Positions 14,600 to 28,936 are shown, counted from the first letter of the stretch. The stretch is DNA of 64,000 nt from Syngnathus acus (GCF_901709675.1 NC_051103.1:2651501-2715500), one strand, 5' to 3'. The notes: generated by a model not told the origin, from the letters alone. A program made the numbers and translations.

Positions 14600-15120
14600 C
14601 GCGGCGGCGGCGGGCGGGAGGCTTCCGATTTCACATTTTAATGAAACGCGCGGCCGCCGATCAATGGCACTGTGAAACACAAGATTAAATCAAATCAAAT
14701 GCCAACAGACAATCATTTTATACTCTTTTATAAATGCTGATATTCCCGTTCTTTCGATTGGATTTTTTTCCTTTGTTAAGAAGTTGAAATCTTGACTCTT
14801 TACAAATGCAGAATATTATTAGTATACCCTTAAAAATATATTTTTTTACTTGTTTCTAGATTATGTACTTTGAAATGATAAAGTAGTCAAATATTACGTA
14901 AATTGCAAAATCAAAGTGCATCTAAAAATGAATATCTATAAAATTTTAAATGATTCATTTATTATTTCGATTGAGTAAAATATTTAGAAATTGTTTTAAG
15001 GTGCATTGTGAAATACAACACATTTAATTTCCAATAAAAATGATTTTAGTTTAAAAAAAAAAATTAGTATAGGAGAATAAATTGGTGGATATCATTTGAA
15101 CAAATGCTGTGCTTGTTTAC
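14600..15120 (+). other. AT-rich island in the large intron
   Basis: An abrupt change from GC-rich sequence (GCGGCGGCGG near 14,600) to about 450 bases of strongly AT-rich DNA. No open frame or recognisable element is seen. Similar AT-rich islands occur at 17,560-17,960, 19,690-19,990, 23,130-23,340 and 23,940-24,350. Confidence 0.6.
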
Positions 15121-18100
15121 CAAACACACACAGCAGAAGATGTCTTTGTGAGATTACGCGCATCTAATTCTATTCCTTTGAATTTGTTAATGGCGTTCAT
15201 CGTTGCGAGCGCTTTGTTTCCGAATGCCACATTTAGGCTACTTTAGCGCATCATTTTTTTCTGAAGCGCCTTTAAAAATAATCTCGACGGGTTGCGCGCA
15301 GGGCGATGGTGTTGGGTTTCAACTGCTGTGGGGAGTTGTGATCTCTTCTAATGAGAAATAATAATATTAAAAAAAAAAGAAGAATTCAGCTTTGACACAA
15401 AGCGTCTCCGCACTGAGGCGGCCAGATAGACGGGGGATTAAAAAAAAAAGGGAGGGGGGGGGGGTTAAAAAACAATTCTTGGCCATTTCGATGAGATAAA
15501 TTTAATTTCTTTGCTATTTGGAGGTCTTCTTTGAAAACAGGCAATCGTAATGAGCACATTCAAAACCGGAGAATAGATTTCGCCTCCCGCTTCAAATGAG
15601 CCGGCGTTATCGGCGTCCGTCATTCGCGCTTTCCCATTTTCCAGCTGCTAATTGATGTTTTTGATGTCGACTGGGGAAAATTTGAAGCAAATGTCATGTG
15701 TGAACCGGCGCGGAAGTTAATAAGATTGACTCCGTCGGGCCGAGGCCGCAACCAACGCGGAATGGGGAAAGGGGGGGCGGCGAATTTTCTTCGTCCGTCT
15801 GGCGAGGAGTGAAATTGACACTGTCGGACAAAGAATTTCACCCGCCCGCAAATAGAAAGTGTTTGCTTTTTCTCCTTAGCCCAATGTTTTCTTCCCGATT
15901 GGGGCTTCGAGTTTTTTTTCATTTTAACTTTGGAACAATCCACATTTTTAATGCTGTTTTGAGTTTGAAAAGCCGCAGTGCTTCATAAAGGCTGAGCTTA
16001 GGAAAACAACAAAAAAGAAAATGCGGCGATATAAGTCGGGGTCAGCGCATCTGCTCGGCCGACCTTAAATCCCTTCCGAATAAAAGAAGTGCCACCGAGC
16101 TCGTACCATCTTGCGCCATTTAGTCAGCTCTGGCGGCTAGCCAAACACAAACGCGTTACAAATTAAAAAAAAAAAACACTTAAAAAGTAAAAAAATATAT
16201 ATATATTTTTGCTACGTTTATATTCATTTAGTAACACTAAAATCGATGCGATTGTCATCTGGATTATTTCGCTTGGCTGCATTTTTTCTAGCCTAAATGG
16301 GCCACGACCCCCTCCGGTCACTTTTCTTTTTGAAACTCAAAAAAACAAAAAGTAGCCTCTGCTTGCGTTGAGCCCTTGGAGGATCGCGGATAAGCGACAT
16401 TATTCTCAGAATAGGCAATTAATTCCTCTGGCAACGATCGGTTGGAGTGTTGCCCCCCCACCCTCTCGCCCTCCCCTCCCTCCCTCCATTCGCCATTTGA
16501 AATGCTAACACAATGAAATATTTTTCTATTGGTCGGCGTCCCCTCGGTTAAGCCGCCACCGGCCGCCGGCGAAGAATTTCATCGACTGATGAGACCACAG
16601 GCGTGCCCGATAAAAAGGTTAACTGTACGTGACACGCACACCGAGTAGCCCCCCCATCCCTTCGCCCTCGCCGCTACCTTGAACTCGCAAGTTCGCCGTA
16701 ACTTTTGTTTGACTTTTGCCACGTTGTTGCCGACAGCGCTTGTTTGCTCATGAACACTTTTTTCCCTCCAAATTAAAATTGTTAAATGACGGCGGTTAAA
16801 ACGGGAACGTAAGCGGCCTTTATGGGTCCATTGTGTTGCCGTAAATTTACCAGAACGTACTTGAGATACGAGCAGAATTGGTTTAGTCTTTTTTGGGTTG
16901 CCGTAGTTTCCTATGAGCAAGTGATGTGGCTTTATGGTGGTAGATTGACGTGTTGCTTTTGACTGCAATGTATATTTGATGTTGTAGATTCCCATCTTGC
17001 GTGTTGTGCAGCTTCAGGCTCAATTGTGGCGCCGCTCCCGCGACTCTACGTTTTGCCGTTACACAACCCGCCATCGTGTGTTTCTCGCCGCCTTTGTGTT
17101 TCCTTATCTGGGTTGTGCTGCGCGTGCATAGTGTGCAGAGTTAAAAAAAAAAAAAAAGAGCTGCACATTTTTCCCCACCTTCAGGGACGCGATGCGGTCG
17201 CCTGCCCGGGAGTGGGAGGAGGAGTGGGATGGCGTAAAAAATAGAAAATTCGGGGTGGTGGCAGGTGAGTCGCCTGGCCACGCCACGCCACGGCTTTGGC
17301 TTCTTCATGACAAGATGCCGTTGATTGGAAACGGCGGGCCTGTTGATCAATCCCGCCGACACGACAGCTTTGCCGTGAGGCCCGCCAACTCTTTGGAGTG
17401 TGGCGGCGGCGGCTGAAGCTCAAGCGGCACAAGCTGCAGCAGCCGCAGCAGCTCGCCTGCCCGTTTCGCCTCACTAATTGGCACAGCTTGCTTTTTATAT
17501 ACAGGCAGTTGTTTATCGTTTTTTTTTTTAAATGCCACCACTTATCCCAGGCTGGACAAAGAATGAAAAATTTTTTTGGGGGGGGGGTGTTTGAAATATA
17601 TTGACATCAAATTATGAAATTTCAATAATTAGAGCCGTTTATTTTTAACCTTTATTAAATAATTATATTAATCATAATACAATTTAAAAATGATGGGTAA
17701 TTTTTCTTTGTCAAAATGTCTTCATCCAAATGTGTTGTAGTTCAATTACCTCATTAAATAGATTTTTAGATAATTATATTTAAAATAATTTAAGATTAAA
17801 TAGATAATTTAATTAATTGCCATCAATGATGAGTTAACAGCATTTATTTGATTCAATATATAATTAGTTTTAATTGAATAATTTCTAATACAATAAAAAA
17901 TTGAGCAGGAGTTAAAATTTGATTTTTTTGCATGAATTAATCAATTTCCCCCTCAAATATTTAAATGTGTCAAAGTTTGCACACCCCCATTTTGGGGAAT
18001 TGCATGGTGAGTTTTTCCCCCATTAAATTGACCCCCCCTTTCCATCACATTCAATTACTTTAAAGTCTATCTTAACGCTGCATGTAAATGACATGTTCTT

Positions 18101-21100
18101 ATTGTTTTGCCAGTCGTATTACAAGTTGAGGTGGTAGCGAAGCAGGCTGGGTGAGGTGGGGGGGGGCGATAGTGATGTATGTGCTCCTGGCTTTGTTCCA
18201 TCTCTATTTTTTATTAGAATTTTTGTTGTTGTTGTTGTTAGTGCTGGGATGTGACTGTAGGCAATCTGCATCAGCTCCTGATCCGCAGAGGGGCTGACTG
18301 CGGAAAAGCAAATCAAGTCTTTGTCAGTGGGGATGAAAGGAAGAAACAAGCTTTTATTCCCCCTTTTTTTTTAATTGCAATTTTTTCCTCCACTGCTTAA
18401 ATTCATATATCCATAATTAAGTGAAGCTGTCATTTTCTTCCCCAGCTGTTTACAGCAATATGCATTTGATTCATCACATGCCCCCCCCCCCCCCCCTCTT
18501 TCCAAACCTCGCGCTAACTCCATCAAACAGGCAAGTAGGTTGCACAACGTCAAGGCAATTGTCAGCAAACGGCTGTTTTGTCGCTTTGCTGACTTGTCGC
18601 GACACGGCGGGCGCGTCGCGCTCTTAATTCCGCCGCCTGACAAAATGAGGCAAAAGGCGGGAGCAGATAAGTAAATGTTGAACCGTCATCTGTTTTCAGG
18701 GCCCTTCATTAAGCTTAGCCCGCTCACGCCTCTTGTGGCACTTACGTAATATTTATCATCAACTTGTGATTTAGAGTCCAAATATTGCTGCAGTCTTCAG
18801 TTTGATTTTGTTGTTGTTGTTAAAAGTGGCCTTTTCGAAAGTCCCTAACGTGACTTCCCCAAGCCCGCCGGAATTAATGTTGACGTCGACGGCGGTCGGC
18901 AAAGATTAACTTACTACCTCCACCCAGTGGCAATCGCAAGAAAAAGAAAGTGCGGCTGTGATTGGCAGCGCGCCGCATTTAATGTTGTGTGCCTTAAGCC
19001 AAGTGGGGGGGGTCGTGCAGTGAGCACACAATAGTGGCGCTATCTCCCTCGCACTCTTGCTTTGTCTGGCTCATTGTGCGCCTTATTACACGCCGCATTT
19101 GCCGTGAAGAATCCTCCATCCTGCCTTCTTATCGCCGCCGAATGTTAACGGCGATTGTCGCCGCGTTGCCATTTGGATCGGAAAAGCACTCAAGCCAAAA
19201 CGAAAATGCGACGTCTTTTTTTGGTCATGCAATTCCATATGCTGTGTAGGATTCCACCCAAAAAATCGAAAAGCTTTTGCTTGCGGCCTTGTTTGCCTTT
19301 TGGGGAAAAATTTGCTGAGCGCCCAAAAAATGGTTTGGGACTCACGGGGGGAGCCGGATCCTGATCCGGGTCGGAACGGGGTGGGTGGTGAGAGGGCCCC
19401 GCTCTGGTGATCAAAGCGTGGCTTGTTTTATGCTTTGCGCTTTGAAGCGGCCCGCGTCACCCACAGCACTCACTTCATCAACTTGACCAGTGTCTTAATA
19501 GCAGATCAATAAGTTTCAAAGTCGCTGCGTTAATTTGATACCAGCGCCGATGTGATCACGCTGGGCCTCTCGCTCACCCTCCCTCCCTTTGCCACTAAAG
19601 CTCGCTCACTCACCCTCCACTCCATCTTTTTCCTATTTTTTTTTAGGCGGCGGGATTAATCTCCTCACCAATTAAAAGGTTCTTTTTTTGGAGCCTTCAT
19701 GAAAAATGATAACCTTTATGGAAGCAAAAAAACAAATCTCTATGATGTCAACGTTTGAGAAGTCTTGAGAAATCAAAATTGATCATAGGGATATGACTTT
19801 TGCATTTACGATATTTATTATTACTTATTTCAAATGAGTCTTAATGTAATTGACTCATTGAAAACATTTTCTTTACATCCTATTTACGTATTTTCTAATC
19901 CCACAAAATGAATCATTTTTTGTAGGCTAATTTACGGTTTTGACAAAATGTAATTTTTTTTTTTAAATCAGCTTTGTTTCCCACAAATTTGCTAAAACAT
20001 TGGCTTCCAATAAAATGTAAAACCGAATGCAGCCTTTGTGTCTACGAAGCAGACCGATAAATACGCTCGACAGCTTTTTCGGCACAACTTTCCTCTGCGC
20101 ATCGACTTAAGAAAAAAAAAAAAAAGAAACACCATCTGTGTGCGGGATCTGCACCTGGAGAACAAAAGCCAATTTAATGTGTTCATCTAAGGGTTGCTAA
20201 TGGTATTAGGCCAGCCCGGGGGTGGTCGACCCCCTCGGTGGCGTCCAGCGAGAGCCACCGCCTCGACCTCTCGTTCTCGGGGCGGCTGCCGTTTGTGCCC
20301 CGCATCTGTACAAAATGATGCCAGCAAAAAGAGCATAAACTCTCTTTTACAATTTGGCAATTATTATTATTTGACTGGTGTGGTTTTTTTTTTTTTTTGT
20401 CTTGTGAGAATATAAGATAATGGTTGGAAAAGGCGCTACTAATGTTGGAAAAGTAATTCCACCTAAAGGGCAGAAATTCATATTTACAATTTTGAATTAT
20501 CTTTTTGTCTCTGAAAACAAATGTAATTATTCATCCTTTGGATTTGTTTTACACAGATTTATGTGGCCCCGAAAAAGTAATTGAGGCACAACGGCACTTG
20601 CCTAAGGGGACAAAATAATTGTCGGAAGGTCAGAATATGCAAAATTGCTAGGAAAGGAATAAAATTTTGAGGAAAAAAAAAGGGATGGGCAAAATAATGT
20701 TAGAAAAAAATAAAACGGCTAAAATAATTTGGAGGAAAGTAGAAAACAAATGTGAGGCAAGTCGCAAGATAATTTGGGAATTCTTTTGGTTTTTTGGAAT
20801 TCTTTTTCAAAGCGACACGTTTGCTGCCTTCTTTTCTTCTTTGCTCCCTCTTCTTCTGCCGCCTGTGTGGTCCTCGGCGGTCGGCCCGGCGGCGCTCCGC
20901 CGAGGGAGACGGCCGACGCCGGGGGTCCGGCGTTTTCTTAATAAATCTTTCATGATGAATTTAGGCAGCGCTCGTGGCAAAAATCCATTCTTGTCCGCAC
21001 AGACAGAAAAGAAAGATGACTAAATCGCGTTTCGCTCATCAAAACAACCAAATACATGATTTCAAGTCTATTTCCCCCCGCTTTTTTTTTTTCTTTCTTT

Positions 21101-21440
21101 TCCAACCCCCCCCCCCTCAAGTAAGTGTGGAATCTTGCTTCATTAAAAGTGTATTAATCTGGCCCGGTCTCGTGGGAGGCACCTTAAAGACGATGTTGTG
21201 TCATTTTCTTTAAATTGTCAGGGGGGGGGTGCGATGTGAAGGGAGAGGAAAAAAAAAAATCTTCCAGATTTGGTCCCTGTCAGTCAGAAATAATTGTGTG
21301 CTTAATCTTGTCCCTGATGGATGACTCGGAGTTCAGCAATGGGCCAGCTCCAATGACAAATACAATATTAATATTCATTAAGCGCTTTGACAATGCTAAT
21401 TTTGATGCCGTCGTAAAAGGGCCTCGCAAAGTTGGCGGCC
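15120..21440 (+). other. Large tcf7l2 intron, middle part
   Basis: No exon is recognised. It holds mixed unique sequence, homopolymer runs (for example 16 C at 18,481-18,496), a short TA repeat at 16,195-16,207, and alternating AT-rich islands and CpG-rich patches (20,200-20,310 and 20,870-20,940). Confidence 0.55.
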
Positions 21441-24400
21441 AAAAGCATCAGAGCGCTGCGCAAGGTGGCGAGATAATTTGTGCTGCTTTAGCGAGGGAGC
21501 GGGCGAGCGGCGCGTTGCGGCGGCTTTTAAAGTCTTAAAGCGGAGAAGAAGAAGAAGGAGAGGGGAAAAAAGGAAGGGGGAAAAGGCAAGGTAGCGCAAA
21601 CAAAATAAAAGAGAAAAGGCAAAAAGTTCAGACGCATTGGAAAGCGGGGCGGCGGAAGTAATACGATCAAGAGAGCAGGCCGGAAAACATTTGACGCCTT
21701 CCTTCCTTCGGCGCAAAATACTTTTGTTTTTTTTGTTTTGTTTTTCATTTTGCAAAGGCAAAAACCCTCCACAAAACTGGCAAGAAAAAGGAGAGGACGC
21801 CCAACATGGTAAGTCGACAGCGCATTCTTGATTTTTCGTCCCCTTTCTTTTTCTTGCATCTTTTTGATCTTTTCAATTATCAGCATTTGAAGATCAATAG
21901 TCATTTTTTATCTGCGTCGGTTGAAAGGCTCACAGCGGTGGTGAGCGGCACGCCGAGGCGGCGGCGCGGCGGCTGCTCGGATCACGCGCGGCTTTAAGAG
22001 CGGGCTTCCTCCTCGCGCCGGCACCACTCGGCCCTCCGCCTCCACTTTGGCCACTTTTCCCCGGCTTTTAGACATCGGCGGCGTTTTTGTGCTCGTTGAC
22101 GGCGAGTCGGACGCAGACTCGGAAGCAGCACGCTCGCTCTTTTTGACGCTTTTCCCCCTGCATAAAATCTCCGGAATGCTTTTTCCACCCTTCGATTTTG
22201 CGTCTAACGCGGTGTGACCGGCACTGAATGGAGCGTGGCTAGTTTTTTTTTTTCCCTCTTCTCCTTTCTGCCGGGTGGGGTGGGGGGATTACTGACATGA
22301 CGCCCCGCTGCTCGAGTTTAGCCAAGTTAGGGCAACTCCTAAAAAGACGCACCACTCCACTCGCCTTATGTCCGCCGAGCCGGTGAGTGAAAGCCTCTCT
22401 TCTTTTTCTTTTCAATTTATCAAAGACGGCAGACGAGGACACAAAAGGGCCGTTGGCGGGAGGGGGGGGCGCTGGATATGAAGACGCGCGAGGGGGAGAG
22501 CAAGGGAGTCCCGGCCCGGCTCGGCGGCCGTGGCGGCCGGCGTCTTATCGGCTCAACCCATCGAGCGAGGCGTGAGCGAGGGGGGCCGCCGCAGACGAGG
22601 TGCTGCCCCCCAGTGGATTAGAGGCTGACATGGCGGTGGGAGTCTGCTTGGAGTGAGTGCACGAGCGCGAGTGGCGGCATGCGCGTTTTAACCAGGAAGC
22701 GAGCAGCATCCCAAATCGGGCTCTTTTAAATGGTAAGACTTTTTACACTTTTCATGTTTGGAATGCGCAAACGCTGCTTCACTCCTGCATGCCTTTTGAA
22801 TACCACCGAGGATTTAGTTTGACTTTTGTCCGGCCGGGCTGGCTTTGGGTCATTTCGAACACTTATCTTGCTAAATGACAGGCTGACAATTTGGATGAAT
22901 GAAAGGCAGCGTTTGATTGCTTTGTCCTGATGGGCTGACAGGCGTGAATTAGTTCAAGATGTCCCCGTAAACATCGGCGGGGATTTTGCTTGCGCTCGCA
23001 AATCAATCACGACTTTCCTTGTATTTATTTAGGAAATGATTAATTCGTCTTTCCTGGAATTTGGATCATTTGTCCCACGTCTCTCGTTTATCTTTTGTAG
23101 TTTGCCACTGTGTGTTTTGTACGCGACTGTGATCAATATTAACCTACAACAAATAAGAGAAAAGTCTAAATTGAACTTTTATTATTCAAAATATTTTTTA
23201 AAAGAAAAAAGTTTTAATGCACTTCCTTTTTTATATACAATCAATCACTTTTTACTATAAAACCATTTTAAAACTATTTCATTTGTTTATAATTTAAACT
23301 GAATTGTGATCCCTGCTTTCATTATTTTTTTATTGTACTTTTAGCGCTGTAGAAACTATTTCCTAGTTGTTGTTTTTTTGAGGGGGGGGTTTGTTGTTGT
23401 TGATGCTGCTGTGGCAGCGCGTTGGCGAGCTGTCCATCACTTTGAGTTTATTGAAGAAAGTCCACGTGGGACAAAAGGGAGGCGGCGGGAGCGCGACGGG
23501 CCGATCGGACGGGGAGGGCGGGCAATTAGCCGCTGCCTCGTCGGGGGGCTCTTTTACTTGTCAAGTCGGGGAGCTCGCCCCCGCCCGCCTGCCTGCCTGG
23601 CCGCCGCCACCCCGCGCTATTGTGCGGGACATTCCCTCTGCTTTGTTTTGCCTGTTGGGCCTCGGGACGGGACTCGCCGCAGCGCGGCCTGCCATCCGGA
23701 TGCTGGGCAAAATTTACATTTCAATTGACCTATTTGGAAAAGTTCGGAAGATGCAGAAATTAGGCTTGGACGAATTTCTCCTCCTCGCAATGAATCAATT
23801 TGTTGGAATTGTTCAACTTTTATTTAGCTTGGTTGAATCCATGAATATTCTTTTAGAGGAACAGTGCACACGTTTAAATCATGTATGCTATAAATATTTA
23901 ATTTGATGCGGTTCTCGTTGTTAGGGGGTTGCCATGTTAGCTCCTTAAAGCTCATATTTGGAATTTAAGGCCATCAAAAATAACATTTTTAACCAAAATA
24001 GATTTTTAATTTTTTATTTGCAAGACATTTTAGAATTGTTTCAATACATTTATAATTACAGTATCTGCATTTAAAGCATTCTGCAGTGGCGGCGATATGC
24101 TTTGCTTTTATTTATTTATTGTAATTTAATAAGATTTTATTTCCATGTAAAGGCATTCATAGTTACTGTCACTAATTTGGTAAAAGTGATGGAGAAAGTT
24201 TAGAAGGTGTTGGGTCATGGATGGAGCTTTTTTTGGGGTGAAAATGTGCAACTCGTAGGCCTAAAATGGCCTGCTAGGACATTTGATGTGGCCCTGCCAA
24301 TTCAAAGATATCCATAAAACTTTTTTTGTATTTTTTATTTTTTTTTAAAGGCCAAAAATGACGGCAACAAAAATGACTCCCCCGCTCCACCCCCAACACA

Positions 24401-24970
24401 CAGACAGGCACAAACTTAGAGCAGTTTTATTTTTATTTTATATCAAATATACTTTTGCTGCCCGAGGTCATTTCCCCCTCCGCCTCCACTTATCACGCCG
24501 CTGTGGAAAGTTTGCGCGAGGAGAGTGCGTAATGGATGAGGCGGGATTAGGTAGTAGTAGGCCCCGCAGCCCGCCGGAGAGCTGCTCAAATGACTAACAC
24601 CCTTGGGGAACAATGGTCAGCCACGGGCGAGTGTAAAGAGAGAGTGCACAATGAACACAAGTTCACCCACACACTTCACTCAGCGCGGGAAGGCGGCGAG
24701 GCAAGAAGCGGCTTAGCGGCACGGCAAAAGGGAGCTTCTGCTCACCGGGCGAGGGAGGGCGGGGTAGGGAGGGCTGGGGGGTCGGTCATGTACCCGCGGG
24801 ACAGACCTCCGGCTGTGTCGGAGGAGACCGGAGTCCTTGGCCCGGGACTCCTCCAGAGGGTGGGCGGCTGGCATCTCAATCTGAGCGCTTGGGTGAGTAG
24901 GCCGCACCCCGTTTTTCCCATTAAGGAAAGGAGGGCGAGACGTAAACATGACAAGTGTCATACCTTTTAA
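21440..24970 (+). promoter_or_regulatory. Candidate internal promoter region for N-terminally truncated tcf7l2
   Basis: The intron becomes rich in CpG at about 21,440-22,720, 23,460-23,720 and 24,680-24,900. Several ATG-containing segments end at strong GT donors in phase 0, the phase needed to join the exon at 28,937: ATG|GTAAGT at 21,806; five codons (MSAEP) from 22,368; ATG|GTAAGA at 22,730; and 35 codons from 24,788 to 24,892. Dominant-negative Tcf7l2 from an internal promoter in the equivalent intron is known in mouse. Applying that here is inference: chance alone gives the right phase one time in three, and CpG-rich patches are common across this locus. Confidence 0.3.
22602..22616 (-). 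promoter_or_regulatory. CTCF-like motif
   Basis: Read on the minus strand this is CCACTGGGGGGCAGC, one mismatch from the core CCASYAGRKGGCR. It is a motif match only. Confidence 0.35.
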
Positions 24971-27900
24971 AAAGTCATCATCATTTGTTTGCTTGACAAA
25001 ACCGTATTTAATCAAAATGCTGTCTTATCGTCGGGAAGGAAAAATGTTGACAGCCTAGCGTATTCTTTTGTGTGCATCCCATTCCAAATCTTGATTGCCA
25101 GACTTTCAAGTGAATTTCGGCAAGGCTGATTGCATTTCAAAAGGTGCTTTTGACACAATACCGCCCGTTTAACTCGGGTACGAGAGCTCAAGAGGCTGTT
25201 TATGTTGAAAAGTGTAGTGGGTTGTGTGTGGGGGGGGGCGGCTTGAACGCACGTGCGCGCCCAGGCGTCAATTTGTCAACACCTCCACCAAATAGCATTT
25301 GGTATTTAAGCGCGCCACTTTATTTATGTGTGACACATCACAACGTGTCCTCTCTGCCATTCCATTTGATGTGCCGACTATCAAAGACGCGGCAAGCGGG
25401 GAAATGAGCGTCGACGAGCGACCTGAGCGGCAGCGCGAGGACGGGGGAGCAAAGGCTCTGGCCCACATAATATTTTTCTTCCGCACTCTGATCAAGCAAG
25501 TCAGCGTGTCACGACTGTAAAGTGAATAATTAAGTTTGATAAAACATCTCGGGGTGCCTCCCCCCCCCCCTCCCCTTTTTTTTTTTTTTCGCCCTGGGAG
25601 ATGCATCCCCTCTCGTAAAAAACAGATCAACACTTCCGGATCAATCCCGGGCTGGACCAAGAATATAATTTGTGAGGGCTAATCAGCGCCGGCAGATCCA
25701 ACCTCTGATAAGCCTTTAGTTTGTCTCGGCATTTCATATTCCATCGCCGCTAATCTTTTAAGTATTCCTTTTAGTTTGTCTGCCTGAATCTGAGGATTTG
25801 CTCTCAAGCCTCAAAGGGGCATTCAATCCCCTTGCCCCACCAAAAAGTCAAATAATCGCGGGCTGACATTTATGATATTAAACTTACCGGAGTGATTAAG
25901 CTCCTTATGATGCGCTTGAGTTTTTGTGCCTGGTGTCAAGTCGGCCAGCCACCTCTGGAATGCGCAGGGCCCAAGAGGACCCCAATCCATCACGCCACTG
26001 TCATCCGTCAACCTCCTCCCTGGCCCGGCCACTTGCAGCTCATTAGCGGCCGGCGAGCTGTTGTGACAACTCATCATATCATGACACAAAGCAGAAGAAA
26101 GGCGGCGGCACTCTAGCGTAGGACGGGCCCTCCGGGGGCCCGTAAGGTCAGCACCTTCACATTTAGGCGGAAACGCGGGGCCAACAGCTTTTTCCTGTCC
26201 GGCCTTCACCTCGCCGCCCCGCTGCCTTTGTCTGCTTCTGTCCTGCTGTCACTTTCTGAGCCTCTGGGCTAGCTCTTGCCCGGCCCCCCTCTCTCCCTTC
26301 CACCCTGAGGTCTGACTTGAAGCATCACATTGATTTGACCGCCTCCCGGGGGCTCTTTTTACAGTTGCTGACTGCTCTTTCCAAATGTAGATTAGTGTTG
26401 GGACTTGTGGTGGACCATCCTTCGCTTATAGGTGCTCAGGAATTTGCTGACATTTTGCCTTCCTACGCATTTCCCATATGTCTTACTACCATGATAATTC
26501 TCGGTGGACTGGTCCCTGAAGGGTCGGGCGCCAAAAAGTATAGACGTGCTAGGAAAAGTCACTAAGACCTAATATAAGCCCCAGAGTAGGAAGTAGGAGT
26601 AAAACGATGAAGAAATAGAAGCGCCGGTAATATCAGTAGCCTAAGCGGAGGTGGCAAATCCCACGCCTAGACTCGAGTATGCCGCCTTAGTCGGCAAGCG
26701 GCGCCCTGAGTGTCGCGGACAATCGAGGAAGTCTGCGTGCAGTTCATTGACGGCAGTTGTTTTGCAGGGTTTTGTGAATGTCTTTTGGAGTCTTGAAAAG
26801 CTCGGCCGTCTTTATTGTCTGCTGCTATTTTTGTTTGCTCTGGTGACGAAGGATGCGAGTCAGCGGGGGTGTCGGGCCAGGAAACGTTCTTTCTTCTTAG
26901 CCTGGCCCTTGTGGAGAAGCCTCCCACGTCGCTCGCTTTTGTCTCTCTGCGCTTTCTTGTCTGTTGTGCGATAGAAGCCTCCCCCCAAGTCGAGTGCGAG
27001 GTTTCAGAGCAGGTGCGGGGCCTCGTTCCTGCCGGGATCTTGCCTCGACGGGGTCGGGAACCCTAGCGGATGCTCTCATTGGAGGAGACCGAGTGTTTAA
27101 CTCGCCACACATCAAACAAGACTGGAGGATATCTCAAATTCTGGTTTTGAGGTCTTCTCTCTCTGTCCCACGGCCCAGGAATTCTGATTCTCAGACCTGG
27201 TCTTGCAGTTTGTAATTCAGACAGCATTGGAGCTTGGTATGAATCCGTCATTTTGGTGGCAGAAGATTTTGCGTACTGTAGCAAAATACCGAAAGGCGGT
27301 TTCTGATGTAAATCCGCCACACTCTGGCCCTTTCCCTCCCTCTTTTTAAGTTGGGACTGGGGCGTTTTGAACTGTGCTCTGAATAGCCGAGGCGTGTGGA
27401 CAAAAGACTTACTCCAAATGGCCAGTAAAGCTTTTCACAACGCACATGAAGAATCGACAACATTCTTTCACATCATTACCCGAGGGAGGAGCAGGGATTC
27501 GTGAAGGAGGAGGTTAGGAGGTGAGAGGAGGGAGGGGGGGGGAGACTTGGGAAAGAGCGACACAACTCGTCATCTGCATGCGGCAGCTGTCATCATCTTG
27601 TTTTTTTCCTCCCCATCATCCGTCTATACTGGATGTGCAGATCAGATCACGAGCGCCTCGGTTTGTGTTTCTTTCTAACGAATCCCGTTGAAGCTCGCAC
27701 CCCTACGCCTCCAACTCGACACGCAGGCACATATGCCCCCCCTCCCCATCCCACCGAGCCCTCCCTGCTCTGCACAGCCCCGCTCCTCCACAGCCTTTTC
27801 AGCTCCGGGCTGTGAATGAGTCCCAGGAGTCTCGCTTGCCTCCCTGGAGTTCTGCAGGGGGTTCATTAATCTTTCATTGGGACCATAGCAATAGGGAATG

Positions 27901-28936
27901 TGTCCCCCCCCCCCCTTCCCGATCCCACCACCCACCTCCCCGGCCACCTTCCACAATTCTCCAAACTATATAGAAAAGCTCCCGGAAGAAATGGCACATA
28001 CCCGAGTCCAAATATTCGTCGCGTTCTCCCAAAACATTGGGGTAGACCAAGTCCAGATTGATATGTGGACTCGGATGCCCCCTCGTCCCATTAAACCTAC
28101 ATCTGCCACAGTGGATTTTTTTAGGCATATATTTAAGTCACTAATGAGGTTGTGTGAGGGCTTACAGACAACGCACTCAAGCAGATCCACCCCTTTGCTT
28201 TGCCCCCCTCTCCCAGCCCCTCTTGAACATATCATCCATGTTATGATAAGCCTGATTAGTGCTGCTTCTTTGGCTGCTGAGGGCAGGATAAGGATGTGTG
28301 GGTGAAGGGGTGAAAGCCACCAGGCTAATCTACAGCAGTGCTCTAATCTGGTTATCTGGTGGCCGGGGGTACGGTCCCAGGCCCGGAATTTAGGGGGCCC
28401 CGTGGCAGCTCCACTGTAATCTTTGGGTAATTGAAAAAAAAAAGAAGGGAGAGGGTGGACTGCGCCACTTAGGAGCACAAAGAGAAGATTACATCGCTCC
28501 AAGTAATTTGGCAAAAATGCAGAAATGGATTTTCAGCTACTAACCCTTTTAGTGGCAGAATGGAGAATCGGGCCCAAGCGAGGAAGACGAGGAGGGAACA
28601 GTGGCACGTTGACCGAAGCCGCTAATGACTCTGGATTTACATGCGCTGTCTTGATTTTGCACAAGATCGATTACTTGCGCTGCCGCTGCGGTTAAAAGTG
28701 CCTCATCACGCATCGGGCCCCAAATGAGAAGTGGCAACCCCCCCAGGGCCTCATAGACTCTCGTTGAATTCCAGGATGACACCGCAGAAGTGTTTTTAAT
28801 TACAAACCGCAGTGTTTTCACTGAGGCCCGGCGGTTTGGCGCCTCCCGGACACTCGGAAAACGATATGCTCTGTTTTTACGTTTCTACGACTATTAACCC
28901 TTGGCCTATTTTCTTTCTTGTTTTTCTCTCCTGCAG
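24970..28936 (+). other. Large tcf7l2 intron, 3' part
   Basis: No exon is recognised. There is mixed unique sequence with pyrimidine-rich and purine-rich runs (for example 25,560-25,590 and 27,480-27,545) and one ATCAAAG at about 25,380. The open frames are short, overlap on both strands and match no family I know. Confidence 0.55.

Larger units (their letters stand above)
2392..14600 (+). other. Large tcf7l2 intron, 5' part
   Basis: No coding exon is recognised on either strand. The open frames here are short and show no family motif. It is mostly unique sequence with many poly-A/T runs. There is a small triplicated unit at 2928-2977, AT-rich stretches at 6720-7030 and 8280-8530, and two GT repeats at 12.4 and 12.8 kb. 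One TCF-core motif (CTTTGAT) occurs near 10,074, which is no more than chance would give. Confidence 0.6.

Noticed and set aside
23378-23906. 116- and 171-codon overlapping plus-strand frames in the large intron
   Set aside because: Two overlapping frames in GC-rich DNA with no domain; typical chance frames.
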